DNA of 32,763 bases from JAVVVD01 sp964642795 (GTDB taxonomy: Bacteria > Bacillota > Clostridia > Christensenellales > CAG-138), in the NCBI GenBank assembly GCA_964642795.1, contig CAZXRQ010000017.1, positions 1-32,763 of the forward strand, read 5' to 3'. The notes below the pieces were generated by a model. It had not been told where the DNA came from and did no database searches. It worked only from the letters and a program-made list of their open reading frames with translations. A program made the translations under genes and the position numbers. The first letter of the stretch is position 1; each line of letters starts with the position of its first letter. This document shows positions 13,644 to 21,810 of this stretch, one piece after another.

Positions 13644-16397
13644 ATGGATGAAGTCAAAGTGGCACTTCGCTCAAAGACGCTTATCATCAATGGTATGGCG
13701 CGTACCCTGCTCGTTACGGGTAACGAGATGCTGGTTGACGTTCTCAGAAACAAGCTCGGGCTTACCGGTACCAAGCGTGGCTGCCGCGTAAACCAGTGCG
13801 GCATATGCACCGTACTTATCAACGATAACCCTGTGCGCAGCTGCGTTACCCGCCTTGACCGCATAGAGGACGGCGCGCGCATAACCACTATAGAGGGCGT
13901 GGGCACGCCGGATAACCTGCATCCGCTGCAGGCCGCATGGGTAAAATATGGCGCGGCACAGTGCGGCATATGCACCCCCGGCTTTATAGTATCCTCGTAC
14001 GGTCTGCTCAAGGCCAACCCGTCGCCCACCCGCGAGGAGGTACGCAACTGGTTCAAGGTAAATCGCAACGTCTGCCGCTGCACCGGCTATAAGCCGCTGG
14101 TCGACGCGGTTATGGCGGCGGCCAAGGTGATGCGCGGCGAGATGGACATATCCGAGCTGGGCTTTAAGCCCCGGCCGGACGGACGCATATTCGGTACCGA
14201 TTATCCCCGCCCGTCCGCAATAGCAAAGGTGACCGGCACCTGCGATTACGGCGCCGACACCGCCGCAAAATTCCCCGACGGCATACTGTACCTTGCGCTG
14301 GCACAGGCTAAGGTCTCGCACGCGAACATACTCGAAATTGATACCTCCGAGGCGCAGGCTATGCCCGGCGTGGAGGCGGTGCTCACGCACAAGGACGTAC
14401 GCGGTACCAACCGAATAGACGGGCTGGTGCTGTACCCTTGGAACAAGGGCGACGGCTTCGACAGGCCCATTCTCTGCGACGATAAGGTGTTCCAGTACGG
14501 CGACGCGATAGCCATAGTCTGTGCGGATACGCAGGCGCATGCCGACGCGGCGGCCAAGAAGGTAGCGGTTAAGTACGAGGAGCTGCCTGCCTACCTTAAC
14601 GCCCGCGACGCGGCCGCCGAGGATGCCATAGAGATACACCCCGGCACACCCAACGTATTCTTTGAGCAGCCCATAGTAAAGGGCGAAGAGCAGGCGGCCC
14701 TGTTCGGCAGCGCTGCCGCCATAGTGGAGCACGACTACTACTCGCAGCGCCAGCCGCACCTTGTGCTGGAGCCTGACGTGGGCTACGCCTACTACGATGA
14801 AGAAGGCCGTGTTACGATACATTCAAAGTCCGTAGCGCTGTACACTCACCGTCTGATGATCGCCGCAGGTCTGGGGCTTGAGGAGGATCAGATGCGCCTT
14901 GTGCAGAACAACGCGGGCGGTACGTTTGGCTACAAGCTCTCCCCCACCATGGAGGCAATACTCGGCGTGGCTGTGATAGCCACGGGTAAGCCGGTATATC
15001 TTGAGTTTACTATGGAGCAGCAGATAGTCTACACCGGCAAGCGCTCCCCGATGTTCATACACGGCAAGCTCGCCGCGGATAAGGACGGCAAGCTGCTTGC
15101 GCTGGAGGAGGACATACTCGCAGACCACGGCGCATACTCGGAGTTTGCGGATCTGCTTTTGACCAAGCCCCTTCAGTTCCTTTGCTCCGGCTACGACATA
15201 AAGAGCATACGCGGTATTGGGCGCATAGCCTTCACCAACCACGCTTACGGCGCCGCAATGCGCGCTTTCGGCGCGCCTCAGGCGTTTTTCGCAGGCGAAT
15301 CCATGATAGACGAGCTGGCTGAAAAGCTGAACATGGATCCGTTCGAGTTCCGCTATCAAAACCTCTACGATGAAGGCTCCACCACCCCCACCGGCAACAA
15401 GCCGGATGTGATCGTAATAAAGCCACTGTTCGACAAGCTTCGCCCTGCATACGACAGGGCCTGTGCCGAGCGCGACAGCCATAATGCATCTGGCGGCAGT
15501 GTGCGGCGCGGCGTAGGACTTTCCGTGGGCATTTACTGCTGCGGCGACGACGGCTTCGATACCTCCGACGCGGCCGTGGAGCTGCTTGAAAGTGGCAAGG
15601 TAGCTGTATATCATACCTGGGAGGATCACGGACAGGGCTCCGACATGGGCGCGCTCGCCAGCGCGCACGAATCCCTGCGTGAGCTGGGGCTGGGCGTTGA
15701 CGACATCGTAGTGATAGGCAACGACACCGCAAAATGCGTAAACAGCGGCTATGCCGCCGGCAGCCGCAGCCAGATAATGGTAGGCAACGCTATATTCGCT
15801 GCCTCGAAAAAGCTGATAGACGCCATGCGCAAAGAGGACGGCAGCTTCCGCACATATGCCGAGATGCAGCAGGAGAGCATCGACGTATATTACGAGGGCA
15901 CCTACTGCTCAAGCGACGTGGTATCCTCAATAGATCCCAAGACCCTGCAGTTCAACCCCTACCCCGCCTATATGTACAGCGCATATGTGGCCGAGGTGGA
16001 GGTGGATATGACCACCGGCAAGGCCAAGGTGGTGCGCATGACCGGCGCGTATGATTCCGGCAACATCGCCAATATGACGGTAGTTGAGGGGCAGGCCTAC
16101 GGCGGACTGCTTCAGGGAATAGGTATGGCGCTGAGCGAGGAGTTCGAGTATTTCGATACCCAGACCACGCTGCAGAAGTGCGGCTTCCCCACCATAGATA
16201 TGGTGCCGGACGAGCTGACCGTCATATTCCAGCAGACGCCGCGGCCCAACAGCGTGTTTGGCTGCGCAGGTGTGGGAGAGGTCGTTACGGCAGGGCCGCA
16301 CACCTCCGTGATGAACGCCATAGCCAACGCCACCGGCGCAAGACTCTACGCCATGCCCGCATATCCGGACAGAGTGCTTGCTTCCATCAAAAAGTGA
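13644..16397 (+). CDS. mop: molybdenum aldehyde oxidoreductase, Mop type
   Basis: This 917-residue enzyme of the xanthine oxidase family oxidises aldehydes to carboxylic acids, passing electrons through two [2Fe-2S] clusters. It lacks an FAD domain and matches Desulfovibrio gigas Mop (907 residues) along its length. The plant-type cluster ligands are C47, C52, C55 and C67; the helical-domain ligands are C107, C110, C144 and C146 (QCGICTPGF, NVCRCTGYKP). Molybdopterin-domain motifs are GGTFGYK, RAFGAPQAFF, HTWEDHGQG and GVGEVVTAGP with the catalytic Glu at about 879. The start ATG has AAAGGAG 9 bases upstream; the open frame runs 204 bases further upstream but that part is unlike the family. 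It follows the symporter and is followed by flavin, Fe-S and radical SAM genes. Physiological substrate unknown; 4-aminobutanal from PatA is one candidate. Confidence 0.94.
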   Translation: MDEVKVALRSKTLIINGMARTLLVTGNEMLVDVLRNKLGLTGTKRGCRVNQCGICTVLINDNPVRSCVTRLDRIEDGARITTIEGVGTPDNLHPLQAAWVKYGAAQCGICTPGFIVSSYGLLKANPSPTREEVRNWFKVNRNVCRCTGYKPLVDAVMAAAKVMRGEMDISELGFKPRPDGRIFGTDYPRPSAIAKVTGTCDYGADTAAKFPDGILYLALAQAKVSHANILEIDTSEAQAMPGVEAVLTHKDVRGTNRIDGLVLYPWNKGDGFDRPILCDDKVFQYGDAIAIVCADTQAHADAAAKKVAVKYEELPAYLNARDAAAEDAIEIHPGTPNVFFEQPIVKGEEQAALFGSAAAIVEHDYYSQRQPHLVLEPDVGYAYYDEEGRVTIHSKSVALYTHRLMIAAGLGLEEDQMRLVQNNAGGTFGYKLSPTMEAILGVAVIATGKPVYLEFTMEQQIVYTGKRSPMFIHGKLAADKDGKLLALEEDILADHGAYSEFADLLLTKPLQFLCSGYDIKSIRGIGRIAFTNHAYGAAMRAFGAPQAFFAGESMIDELAEKLNMDPFEFRYQNLYDEGSTTPTGNKPDVIVIKPLFDKLRPAYDRACAERDSHNASGGSVRRGVGLSVGIYCCGDDGFDTSDAAVELLESGKVAVYHTWEDHGQGSDMGALASAHESLRELGLGVDDIVVIGNDTAKCVNSGYAAGSRSQIMVGNAIFAASKKLIDAMRKEDGSFRTYAEMQQESIDVYYEGTYCSSDVVSSIDPKTLQFNPYPAYMYSAYVAEVEVDMTTGKAKVVRMTGAYDSGNIANMTVVEGQAYGGLLQGIGMALSEEFEYFDTQTTLQKCGFPTIDMVPDELTVIFQQTPRPNSVFGCAGVGEVVTAGPHTSVMNAIANATGARLYAMPAYPDRVLASIKK

Positions 16398-16440
16398 CAG
16401 CTTCAAGGGGAGTGCCACCCCTGTTCGTTTCCAGCGGAGA

Positions 16441-16462
16441 AGCGGGGCGAAAACGTTCCGCT
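16441..16462 (+). terminator. likely intrinsic terminator of mop
   Basis: A 9-bp stem (16441-16449 with 16454-16462, two G-T pairs) and loop AAAA are followed by TCCATTTGTATTTTTT. The U-rich stretch overlaps the -35 of the next promoter at 16477. Confidence 0.5.
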
Positions 16463-16476
16463 TCCATTTGTATTTT

Positions 16477-16505
16477 TTGACTGATCCGCATGTGTCTGGT
16501 AAAAT
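16477..16505 (+). promoter_or_regulatory. sigma-A promoter of the 817-residue redox gene and downstream Trs-like genes
   Basis: TTGACT (16477-16482), 17-bp spacer, TAAAAT (16500-16505), with TGG just upstream giving an extended -10. The ATG at 16512 is 6 bases past the -10, at the expected transcription start; there is no Shine-Dalgarno. A leaderless message is the simplest reading. Confidence 0.75.
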
Positions 16506-16511
16506 TGAGAT

Positions 16512-18965
16512 ATGCTTAACGCATCCGATATGATAAAAACCGAGGCCCTCTGTACCGAGGAGCACGCGCCGCATTGCAAGGCGGCATGTCCGTTGCATGT
16601 GGATATGCGCAATATCTGTGCGCTAATTTCAGCGGGCAAGCCGGAGAAAGCCGCGGAGGCCTTCTTTGCCGCCGTGCCGCTGCCCAGCATAACGGCCGCG
16701 CTGTGCGACGCGCCCTGTACGGCCGCCTGTATGCGCGCCCGCGCAGACGCCTCTGTGGCCATAGGCGGTATAGAGAGAGCGCTTACCGCAAGCTACAACG
16801 CCGTATATGCCGCGCCCAGGCTAAAGCTATCCTACCGCGTGGCCGTGGTGGGCGGCGGGCTGTGCGGGTTAACTGTGGCAAGGCTGCTTTCCCAAAAGGG
16901 CATAGCCGTAACACTGTTCGAAGCTGAAAGCACAATAGCGCCGCATCTGAACGTTGCCGCCGAAATACTCAATAAGGACTTTGTGCTGCTTGGCGAGCTT
17001 GTAGAGCTCCGCACCGGCGCGCACATCAGCGCAGATGCGGACTGGCAGGAGCTTATCAAGCAATACGACGCTGTGTTCGCCACCGGCGCGCTGCCTATCG
17101 GCATCACGTCTGAGCATGACCCCGTTACGATGCAGTCAAGCGAACCCAGGCTGTTTATTGGCGGACGCAGGCTGCTAAATACCGACTACACCGCCTACGC
17201 TCTTGGCGAAGCAAAGCGCGCGGCCGTCAGCATAGAGCGGCTGGTTAAGCGGGTATCGCTCACCGCCGCACGGGTACACGAGGGCGCGTACCAAAGCGGG
17301 CTGCATACCGATGTATCGGGCGCCGCCCCCCGCCCCCCAACCGTTGAACCCGAGGGCGGCTTTAGCGACGCGCAGCTTGCACGCGAGGCGTCACGCTGTT
17401 TGGACTGCCATTGTCTTATATGTGTGCGGGAATGTAAGTTCCTGCAAAAATTTGAAAAGATCCCCCGGCAATACATACACGAAATAGCAAATACGCTGAT
17501 ACTGCTCAGAAGCGGTATGCGTAGCGGCAAGAATTACCTTACCGCGTGCAGTATGTGCAATCTCTGCAAAACGCTTTGCCCCAACGCCATACCCATGGCG
17601 CAGGTTGTGCACGACGGCCGCGCCGCCATGCACGCGCGCGGCGAGCTTTCCGACGCCATATACGATTTTCCCGTGCGCGACATGCTGTTTTCCACTGAGG
17701 ACGCGGGATTTTTCCGCCACGCTCCGGGCGAGGAGCGCAGCGAGTATGTGTTTTTCCCCGGCTGCCAGCTCATAGGCGGTACGCCCGAGACGGTGCTCGA
17801 CGCATACAGGCTGCTGCTTACGTTTAACAAGCGCACCGGCATAATGCTGTCCTGCTGCGGTGCGCCAGCTGACTGGGCGGGCCGCACCGGGCTCTACGAG
17901 GAAATGATAGCCACGCTTAAAGGCCGTCTGAATACGCTGGGCAACCCTACCGTTATCGCCGCGTGCCCCACCTGCAAGGCACAGCTTGAGGCGGCGGGCG
18001 TGGACACGGTTTCGCTTTATCCGTATCTCGACGCACGCGAGCTGCCGGATGCTGTGCGCCGTCCGCGCCGCGTCGCCGTGCAGGATAGCTGCGCCGCGCG
18101 CGAGGACACAGGCGCGCAAAACGCCGTACGCAATCTGCTCGCCCGCTGCGGCTACACGGTAGAGGAGCTTGATATGAGCCGTGAGCGCACGCGCTGCTGC
18201 GGCTATGGCGGGCTGGTATTCTACGGTGACGGGCAGATCGCCCATGAGATGATAACCCAGCGCGCTGCGGAATCTCCCCTGCCCTATGCCGCATATTGCA
18301 GCGTTTGCAGGGACTATCTTGCCCGCGCAGGCAAGCCCGCACTGCATGTGCTGGACGCGGTGCTGGGCCGCGACAGCGATGCGGCGCTCGCCGCCCCCGG
18401 GGCAGATATAAGCCAAAAGCGATATAATCGCAAGCTTGCCGTCAAACTGATAAGCGAAGAGCTGTATCACGAGCAATGCAACCCGCCTGAGAGCGCAGGA
18501 TTGATAATCTCCGACGATGTGCGCGCGCTGATGGAGCGCAGGCTCGTCACGCAGGAGGACGCCGCCGCCGTAATAGCCGCTGCCGAAGCAAGCGGCAAAA
18601 AGCTGTTCTGTCCCGATAGGGGAAGCTATATCGCCTCGCTAAGGCCGGATATAATCACCTACTGGGTGGAATATGCGCAGAACGGTAAGACCGTGCTTAA
18701 CGCATACAGCCACCGCGTGAGGATATACGATTACGACGGCTCCGCAATGGAGGTGCAGCATGCTGTACCAATAGAGAACCCGCGCGGCGTACGCTGCGCC
18801 CGCTGCGACAGGGAGCTGGCGCCGCTGCAGGTGCGCGCCGTGTATTTAAAAAGCGACTTTCCCACCCGCGTGCTATGCTGCCCCGAATGCGGGCAGGTCT
18901 ACATACCGTATGAGCTGGTGTGCGGCAAGATAGCCGAGGTAGAGCGCACTCTGGAGGAAAAATGA
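16512..18965 (+). CDS. multi-domain flavin/iron-sulfur oxidoreductase with CCG domains and a C-terminal redox domain
   Basis: This 817-residue fusion protein probably shuttles electrons for Mop. Domains in order: a GltD-like N-terminal Fe-S domain (C14, C22, C26, C65, C69, C73); one FAD-type Rossmann motif VVGGGLCGL (112-120), with the second nucleotide domain of GltD apparently missing; a ferredoxin-like pair of cysteine sets (C296/C299/C304/C308 and C346/C349/C352/C356); two HdrB-type CCG modules (C448-C449-G, C485/C488, then C562-C563-G); and a C-terminal domain (about 645-817) ending in a zinc ribbon, C762/C765 and C790/C793. From memory, the main part resembles DVU_1558 and the tail DVU_1557 of Desulfovibrio vulgaris, next to Mop (DVU_1559). 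Its stop overlaps the next ATG by 3 bases. The electron partner is unknown. Confidence 0.82.
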   Translation: MLNASDMIKTEALCTEEHAPHCKAACPLHVDMRNICALISAGKPEKAAEAFFAAVPLPSITAALCDAPCTAACMRARADASVAIGGIERALTASYNAVYAAPRLKLSYRVAVVGGGLCGLTVARLLSQKGIAVTLFEAESTIAPHLNVAAEILNKDFVLLGELVELRTGAHISADADWQELIKQYDAVFATGALPIGITSEHDPVTMQSSEPRLFIGGRRLLNTDYTAYALGEAKRAAVSIERLVKRVSLTAARVHEGAYQSGLHTDVSGAAPRPPTVEPEGGFSDAQLAREASRCLDCHCLICVRECKFLQKFEKIPRQYIHEIANTLILLRSGMRSGKNYLTACSMCNLCKTLCPNAIPMAQVVHDGRAAMHARGELSDAIYDFPVRDMLFSTEDAGFFRHAPGEERSEYVFFPGCQLIGGTPETVLDAYRLLLTFNKRTGIMLSCCGAPADWAGRTGLYEEMIATLKGRLNTLGNPTVIAACPTCKAQLEAAGVDTVSLYPYLDARELPDAVRRPRRVAVQDSCAAREDTGAQNAVRNLLARCGYTVEELDMSRERTRCCGYGGLVFYGDGQIAHEMITQRAAESPLPYAAYCSVCRDYLARAGKPALHVLDAVLGRDSDAALAAPGADISQKRYNRKLAVKLISEELYHEQCNPPESAGLIISDDVRALMERRLVTQEDAAAVIAAAEASGKKLFCPDRGSYIASLRPDIITYWVEYAQNGKTVLNAYSHRVRIYDYDGSAMEVQHAVPIENPRGVRCARCDRELAPLQVRAVYLKSDFPTRVLCCPECGQVYIPYELVCGKIAEVERTLEEK

Positions 18966-19612
18966 CCGCGCTGTATGAGGACGATGCGTTCATAGCCTTT
19001 TGCCGCGGCACGCTGCGTATAGGCGGGCCTGACGGTACCCTGCGCATGGCAGATGCGCTCCCGCCCGGCGCGAAGGTGCTGGACGCAGGCTGTGGCATAG
19101 GCACAAGCGTGGCGCTGCTGAACAAACACGGCTTTGACGCATACGGCATAGATACATCAAAAAAGCTGGTACAGCTTGCCGACGATCCGCGCGTTCGGCT
19201 GTGCGACGCATATGCGCTGGAGGGAAAATATGATGCGCTGCTGTACGAATGCAGCTTTTCCATTCTTACTAATAAGCCCGCTGCGTTAAAATGCGCGTAT
19301 GACGCATTGACGCATGGCGGTCTGTTGCTTATGAGCGATATGTATCTGCGTGAAAGCGAGCATAGCGCCTCCGGCTCCCCCTGCATAAGCGGGGCGCTGA
19401 GCAAGCCGGCGCTGTTTGAGCTTGTACAGCAGGGCGGCTTCAGCCTGCTCTGGTTTTCGGACGCGACCGATGCGCTGCACAGCTTTATTGCGGCGCTAAT
19501 AATGGAATTCGGTTCGGCAGATGAGTTTTTGCGCACCGTTGCCGGCGGCTGCGGCGTATGCGCCGGCGCGAAATTAGGCTATTTTTATTCCGTATGGAGA
19601 CGCGATGGATGA
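18962..19612 (+). CDS. class I SAM-dependent methyltransferase, TrsM/DVU_1556-like
   Basis: This 216-residue class I methyltransferase has motif I VLDAGCGIGTSVALL (about 36-50), an acidic residue after strand 2 (AYGIDTSKKL), and a post-motif region CAYDALTHGGLLLMSDMYLRE. The C-terminus carries GGCGVCAGAKLGYFYSVW, a Cys-containing stretch not found in generic methyltransferases, which I recall from the DVU_1556 (TrsM) family beside Mop genes. The start ATG overlaps the upstream stop (ATGA) and has GGAGG just before; it overlaps the next gene by 8 bases. The methyl acceptor is unknown; given the next gene, a pterin-type or cofactor substrate is a guess. Confidence 0.82.
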   Translation: MTALYEDDAFIAFCRGTLRIGGPDGTLRMADALPPGAKVLDAGCGIGTSVALLNKHGFDAYGIDTSKKLVQLADDPRVRLCDAYALEGKYDALLYECSFSILTNKPAALKCAYDALTHGGLLLMSDMYLRESEHSASGSPCISGALSKPALFELVQQGGFSLLWFSDATDALHSFIAALIMEFGSADEFLRTVAGGCGVCAGAKLGYFYSVWRRDG

Positions 19613-20882
19613 GTTGACATACAGCCTTTGCCCCGTCTGCCTCGAGCGCATACCCGCGCGCAGAGTAACCCACGGCGGCGATATATACATGGAAAAAACC
19701 TGCCCTGAGCACGGCGATTTTTCCTGCGCGCTGTGGCAGGGAGAGCCGCGCTTCGAGCGTTGGCAAAAGCCGGAATCGCTTACGCCGCCCGCGTCGGCCG
19801 ACGTTAGCGAACGCCTCGGCTGCCCCTACGACTGCGGGCTGTGCAGCGCGCACGAGCAGACCGCCTGCTGCGTTATAGTGGATGTAACGCGGCGCTGCGA
19901 TCTGGGCTGCTCGATGTGCTTTATGGACGCGCAGCCGTCGGGGATCGACGCGCCGCTTGCAGAGCTTGCGGAGCTGGCCGAAAAGCTCAGCTTACGCAAA
20001 ACGCCTTACAACATACAGCTTTCCGGCGGCGAACCCTGTATGCGTGAGGACATTGCCGACGCAGCCGCGCTGTTTTGCGCCCGTTTTCCATATGTGCAGC
20101 TAAACACCAACGGCATGCGCATAGCGCAGGAGCCGGACTTGGCCCGCGCGCTGAAACGGGCAGGGCTTGCCTGCGTGTTCTTAAACTTTGCAGGCACAGA
20201 GGATGCGATATACCGGAAGATCAACGGCAGACCCCTATTTAAGCATAAGCTCGCCGCCATTGACGCATGTGCCGACGCAGGACTCCCGGTCGTGCTGACC
20301 ATGCCGGTGCTTGCCGGCATAAACGACGGCGAAATTGGCGCCGTGCTGGACTTTGCGCTTACGCGTCTGCCCGCAATACGCGGCATACACTTTTTGCCCG
20401 CTGCAAGGCTGGGGCGAAACCAAGCGCCGGAGCATTTTACGCTGCCGGAGCTAGTGCGCGCGCTGGAGCGGCAAAGCCTGTTCCGCATAGCCCAACAGGA
20501 TCTCGTGCCGCTGGTGTCCGGAAGCTGCGCCTGCTCCTTTCACGGGCATTTTCTGGTGGAGGGCGGCAGACTTACGCCGCTCACCTCCGAATCCGACGCG
20601 GCGATGTGCGCCTGCAAGCAGGATGCGGTTGCCGCAGCGCGGAAATACCTTGCCCGGCGCTGGGGAGTTGAACCCGATACGCTCAGCGGCGAGGCGCTGC
20701 TAAAATACGCGGGGCTGAGCAGCTTTTCCATCACCGCAATGGCGTTCATGGACGCATGGAATTTTGATATTGAGCGCGTTAAAAAATGCCGTCTTCAGGC
20801 GGCCTTGCCCGACGGGCGGCTGATACCCTTTTGCGCCTACAATGTGACCAATACCGCGGGGGAACGGCTATATGGATGGTAA
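19605..20882 (+). CDS. radical SAM protein with two CX3CX2C motifs, TrsS/MJ0619-like
   Basis: This 425-residue radical SAM enzyme opens with SLCPVCLERIPAR and KTCPEHGDF (C9, C12, C33), then has two CX3CX2C sets: C73/C77/C80 (GCPYDCGLC) and C98/C102/C105 (RRCDLGCSMC). This N-terminal plan is the one I associate with MJ0619, the archaeal radical SAM enzyme that C-methylates a pterin. The radical SAM barrel continues with LSGGEPCMRED and LNTNGMRIA. From memory, TrsS of Mop neighbourhoods is the closest match and is a selenoprotein in some species; here no in-frame TGA occurs and the positions are Cys. Start ATG with GGAG 5 bases upstream; overlaps both neighbours by 8 and 11 bases, so it is tightly coupled. 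The reaction is not established. Confidence 0.85.
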   Translation: MDELTYSLCPVCLERIPARRVTHGGDIYMEKTCPEHGDFSCALWQGEPRFERWQKPESLTPPASADVSERLGCPYDCGLCSAHEQTACCVIVDVTRRCDLGCSMCFMDAQPSGIDAPLAELAELAEKLSLRKTPYNIQLSGGEPCMREDIADAAALFCARFPYVQLNTNGMRIAQEPDLARALKRAGLACVFLNFAGTEDAIYRKINGRPLFKHKLAAIDACADAGLPVVLTMPVLAGINDGEIGAVLDFALTRLPAIRGIHFLPAARLGRNQAPEHFTLPELVRALERQSLFRIAQQDLVPLVSGSCACSFHGHFLVEGGRLTPLTSESDAAMCACKQDAVAAARKYLARRWGVEPDTLSGEALLKYAGLSSFSITAMAFMDAWNFDIERVKKCRLQAALPDGRLIPFCAYNVTNTAGERLYGW

Positions 20883-21810
20883 GCTCAATTTAGGCGAATA
20901 CGCCGGCGCGCCAGACATGCTCATACAGCTAAAACGGGCGGTCGCCCGTGCGCTGACCGCCCCGTTCTACGCCCGGCTGTACGCGGGTGCAGGCATCGCC
21001 TCCATGCTGGATTTTTACACGCTGCCAACAACAAGCGCTGCGGATATCTCCACCCACGGTACGGATATGCTCGTCTGCGCGCAGGAGTGCGCGGCACGGG
21101 CGTTTACCAGCGGCACCACGGCGCGCCCCAAACGGCTGTATTTTTCCCAGGCCGAGCTGGACGCTGCGGCGGATTATTTCTATTATGGATCAAAGCAGTT
21201 TATCGCCACGGGAGATGCCGCGCTGCTGTTATATCCCTGTGATGCGCCGGACGGCGCGGGGCGGCTGTTCATGCGGGCGCTGGAGAGGCGGGGCGCGCAC
21301 GCCTTGCCGTTTGGCGCGCCCACAGACGACGCTTCGGCGCTGCGCGCAATAGTCGGACGCGCGCCGCAGCTGGTGCTGTGCGAGCCCGCCGTCGCGCTTC
21401 GGCTGGCGTACACAAAAAGCGCAGCGCGTTTTGACGTGCTGCTGCTTACGGGCGACGCGCTAAATGACGATTCACGCGCGCTGCTGGAGCGGCGCTTTGG
21501 CTGTACGGTATTTATGCAATATGGGCTTACCGAGACCTGCTTCGGCCTCGGCGTGGAATGTGCGCAACATGCGGGATACCATCTGCGCAATGACTATTTT
21601 GTGGAAGTGCTGGACGATCACGGCAGCGCCGTGCCCTTGGGGGAATACGGCCGTGTGGTTATAACTTCGCTTATACCCGCCGCAATGCCGCTCATCCGCT
21701 ACGATACGGGCGATACCGCCCGCTTCCTTCGCTGCGGCTGCGGCGCCACTGTATTGAGCCATGTGCAGCCGCGCACGCAGCCTAAGGGTTACCGCAGTAC
21801 TAATCCTTGA
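20872..21810 (+). CDS. short AMP-forming adenylating enzyme, DVU_1553/phenylacetate-CoA ligase-like
   Basis: This 312-residue member of the ANL superfamily would activate a carboxylate with ATP. The phosphate-binding motif is FTSGTTARPKRLYF (T79-S80-G81-T82-T83), motif A5 is MQYGLTETCFG, and A7 is RYDTGDTARF near residue 282. Ordinary phenylacetate-CoA ligases run about 430 residues; here the protein stops about 30 residues after A7, so the C-terminal domain with the adenylation lysine is missing. It may only adenylate, need a partner, or be inactive. It overlaps trsS by 11 bases and the convergent ATPase gene by 11 bases at its end. I recall the DVU_1553 AMP-dependent ligase family in the same Mop neighbourhood. 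Confidence 0.78.
   Translation: MDGKLNLGEYAGAPDMLIQLKRAVARALTAPFYARLYAGAGIASMLDFYTLPTTSAADISTHGTDMLVCAQECAARAFTSGTTARPKRLYFSQAELDAAADYFYYGSKQFIATGDAALLLYPCDAPDGAGRLFMRALERRGAHALPFGAPTDDASALRAIVGRAPQLVLCEPAVALRLAYTKSAARFDVLLLTGDALNDDSRALLERRFGCTVFMQYGLTETCFGLGVECAQHAGYHLRNDYFVEVLDDHGSAVPLGEYGRVVITSLIPAAMPLIRYDTGDTARFLRCGCGATVLSHVQPRTQPKGYRSTNP

Noticed and set aside
14823..15668. 281-residue minus-strand frame opposite mop
   Set aside because: Shadow of the mop coding bias, no known motif or start signal.
19605..20882. selenocysteine codon in the radical SAM gene
   Set aside because: The frame has no internal TGA; the cysteine positions are ordinary Cys codons.
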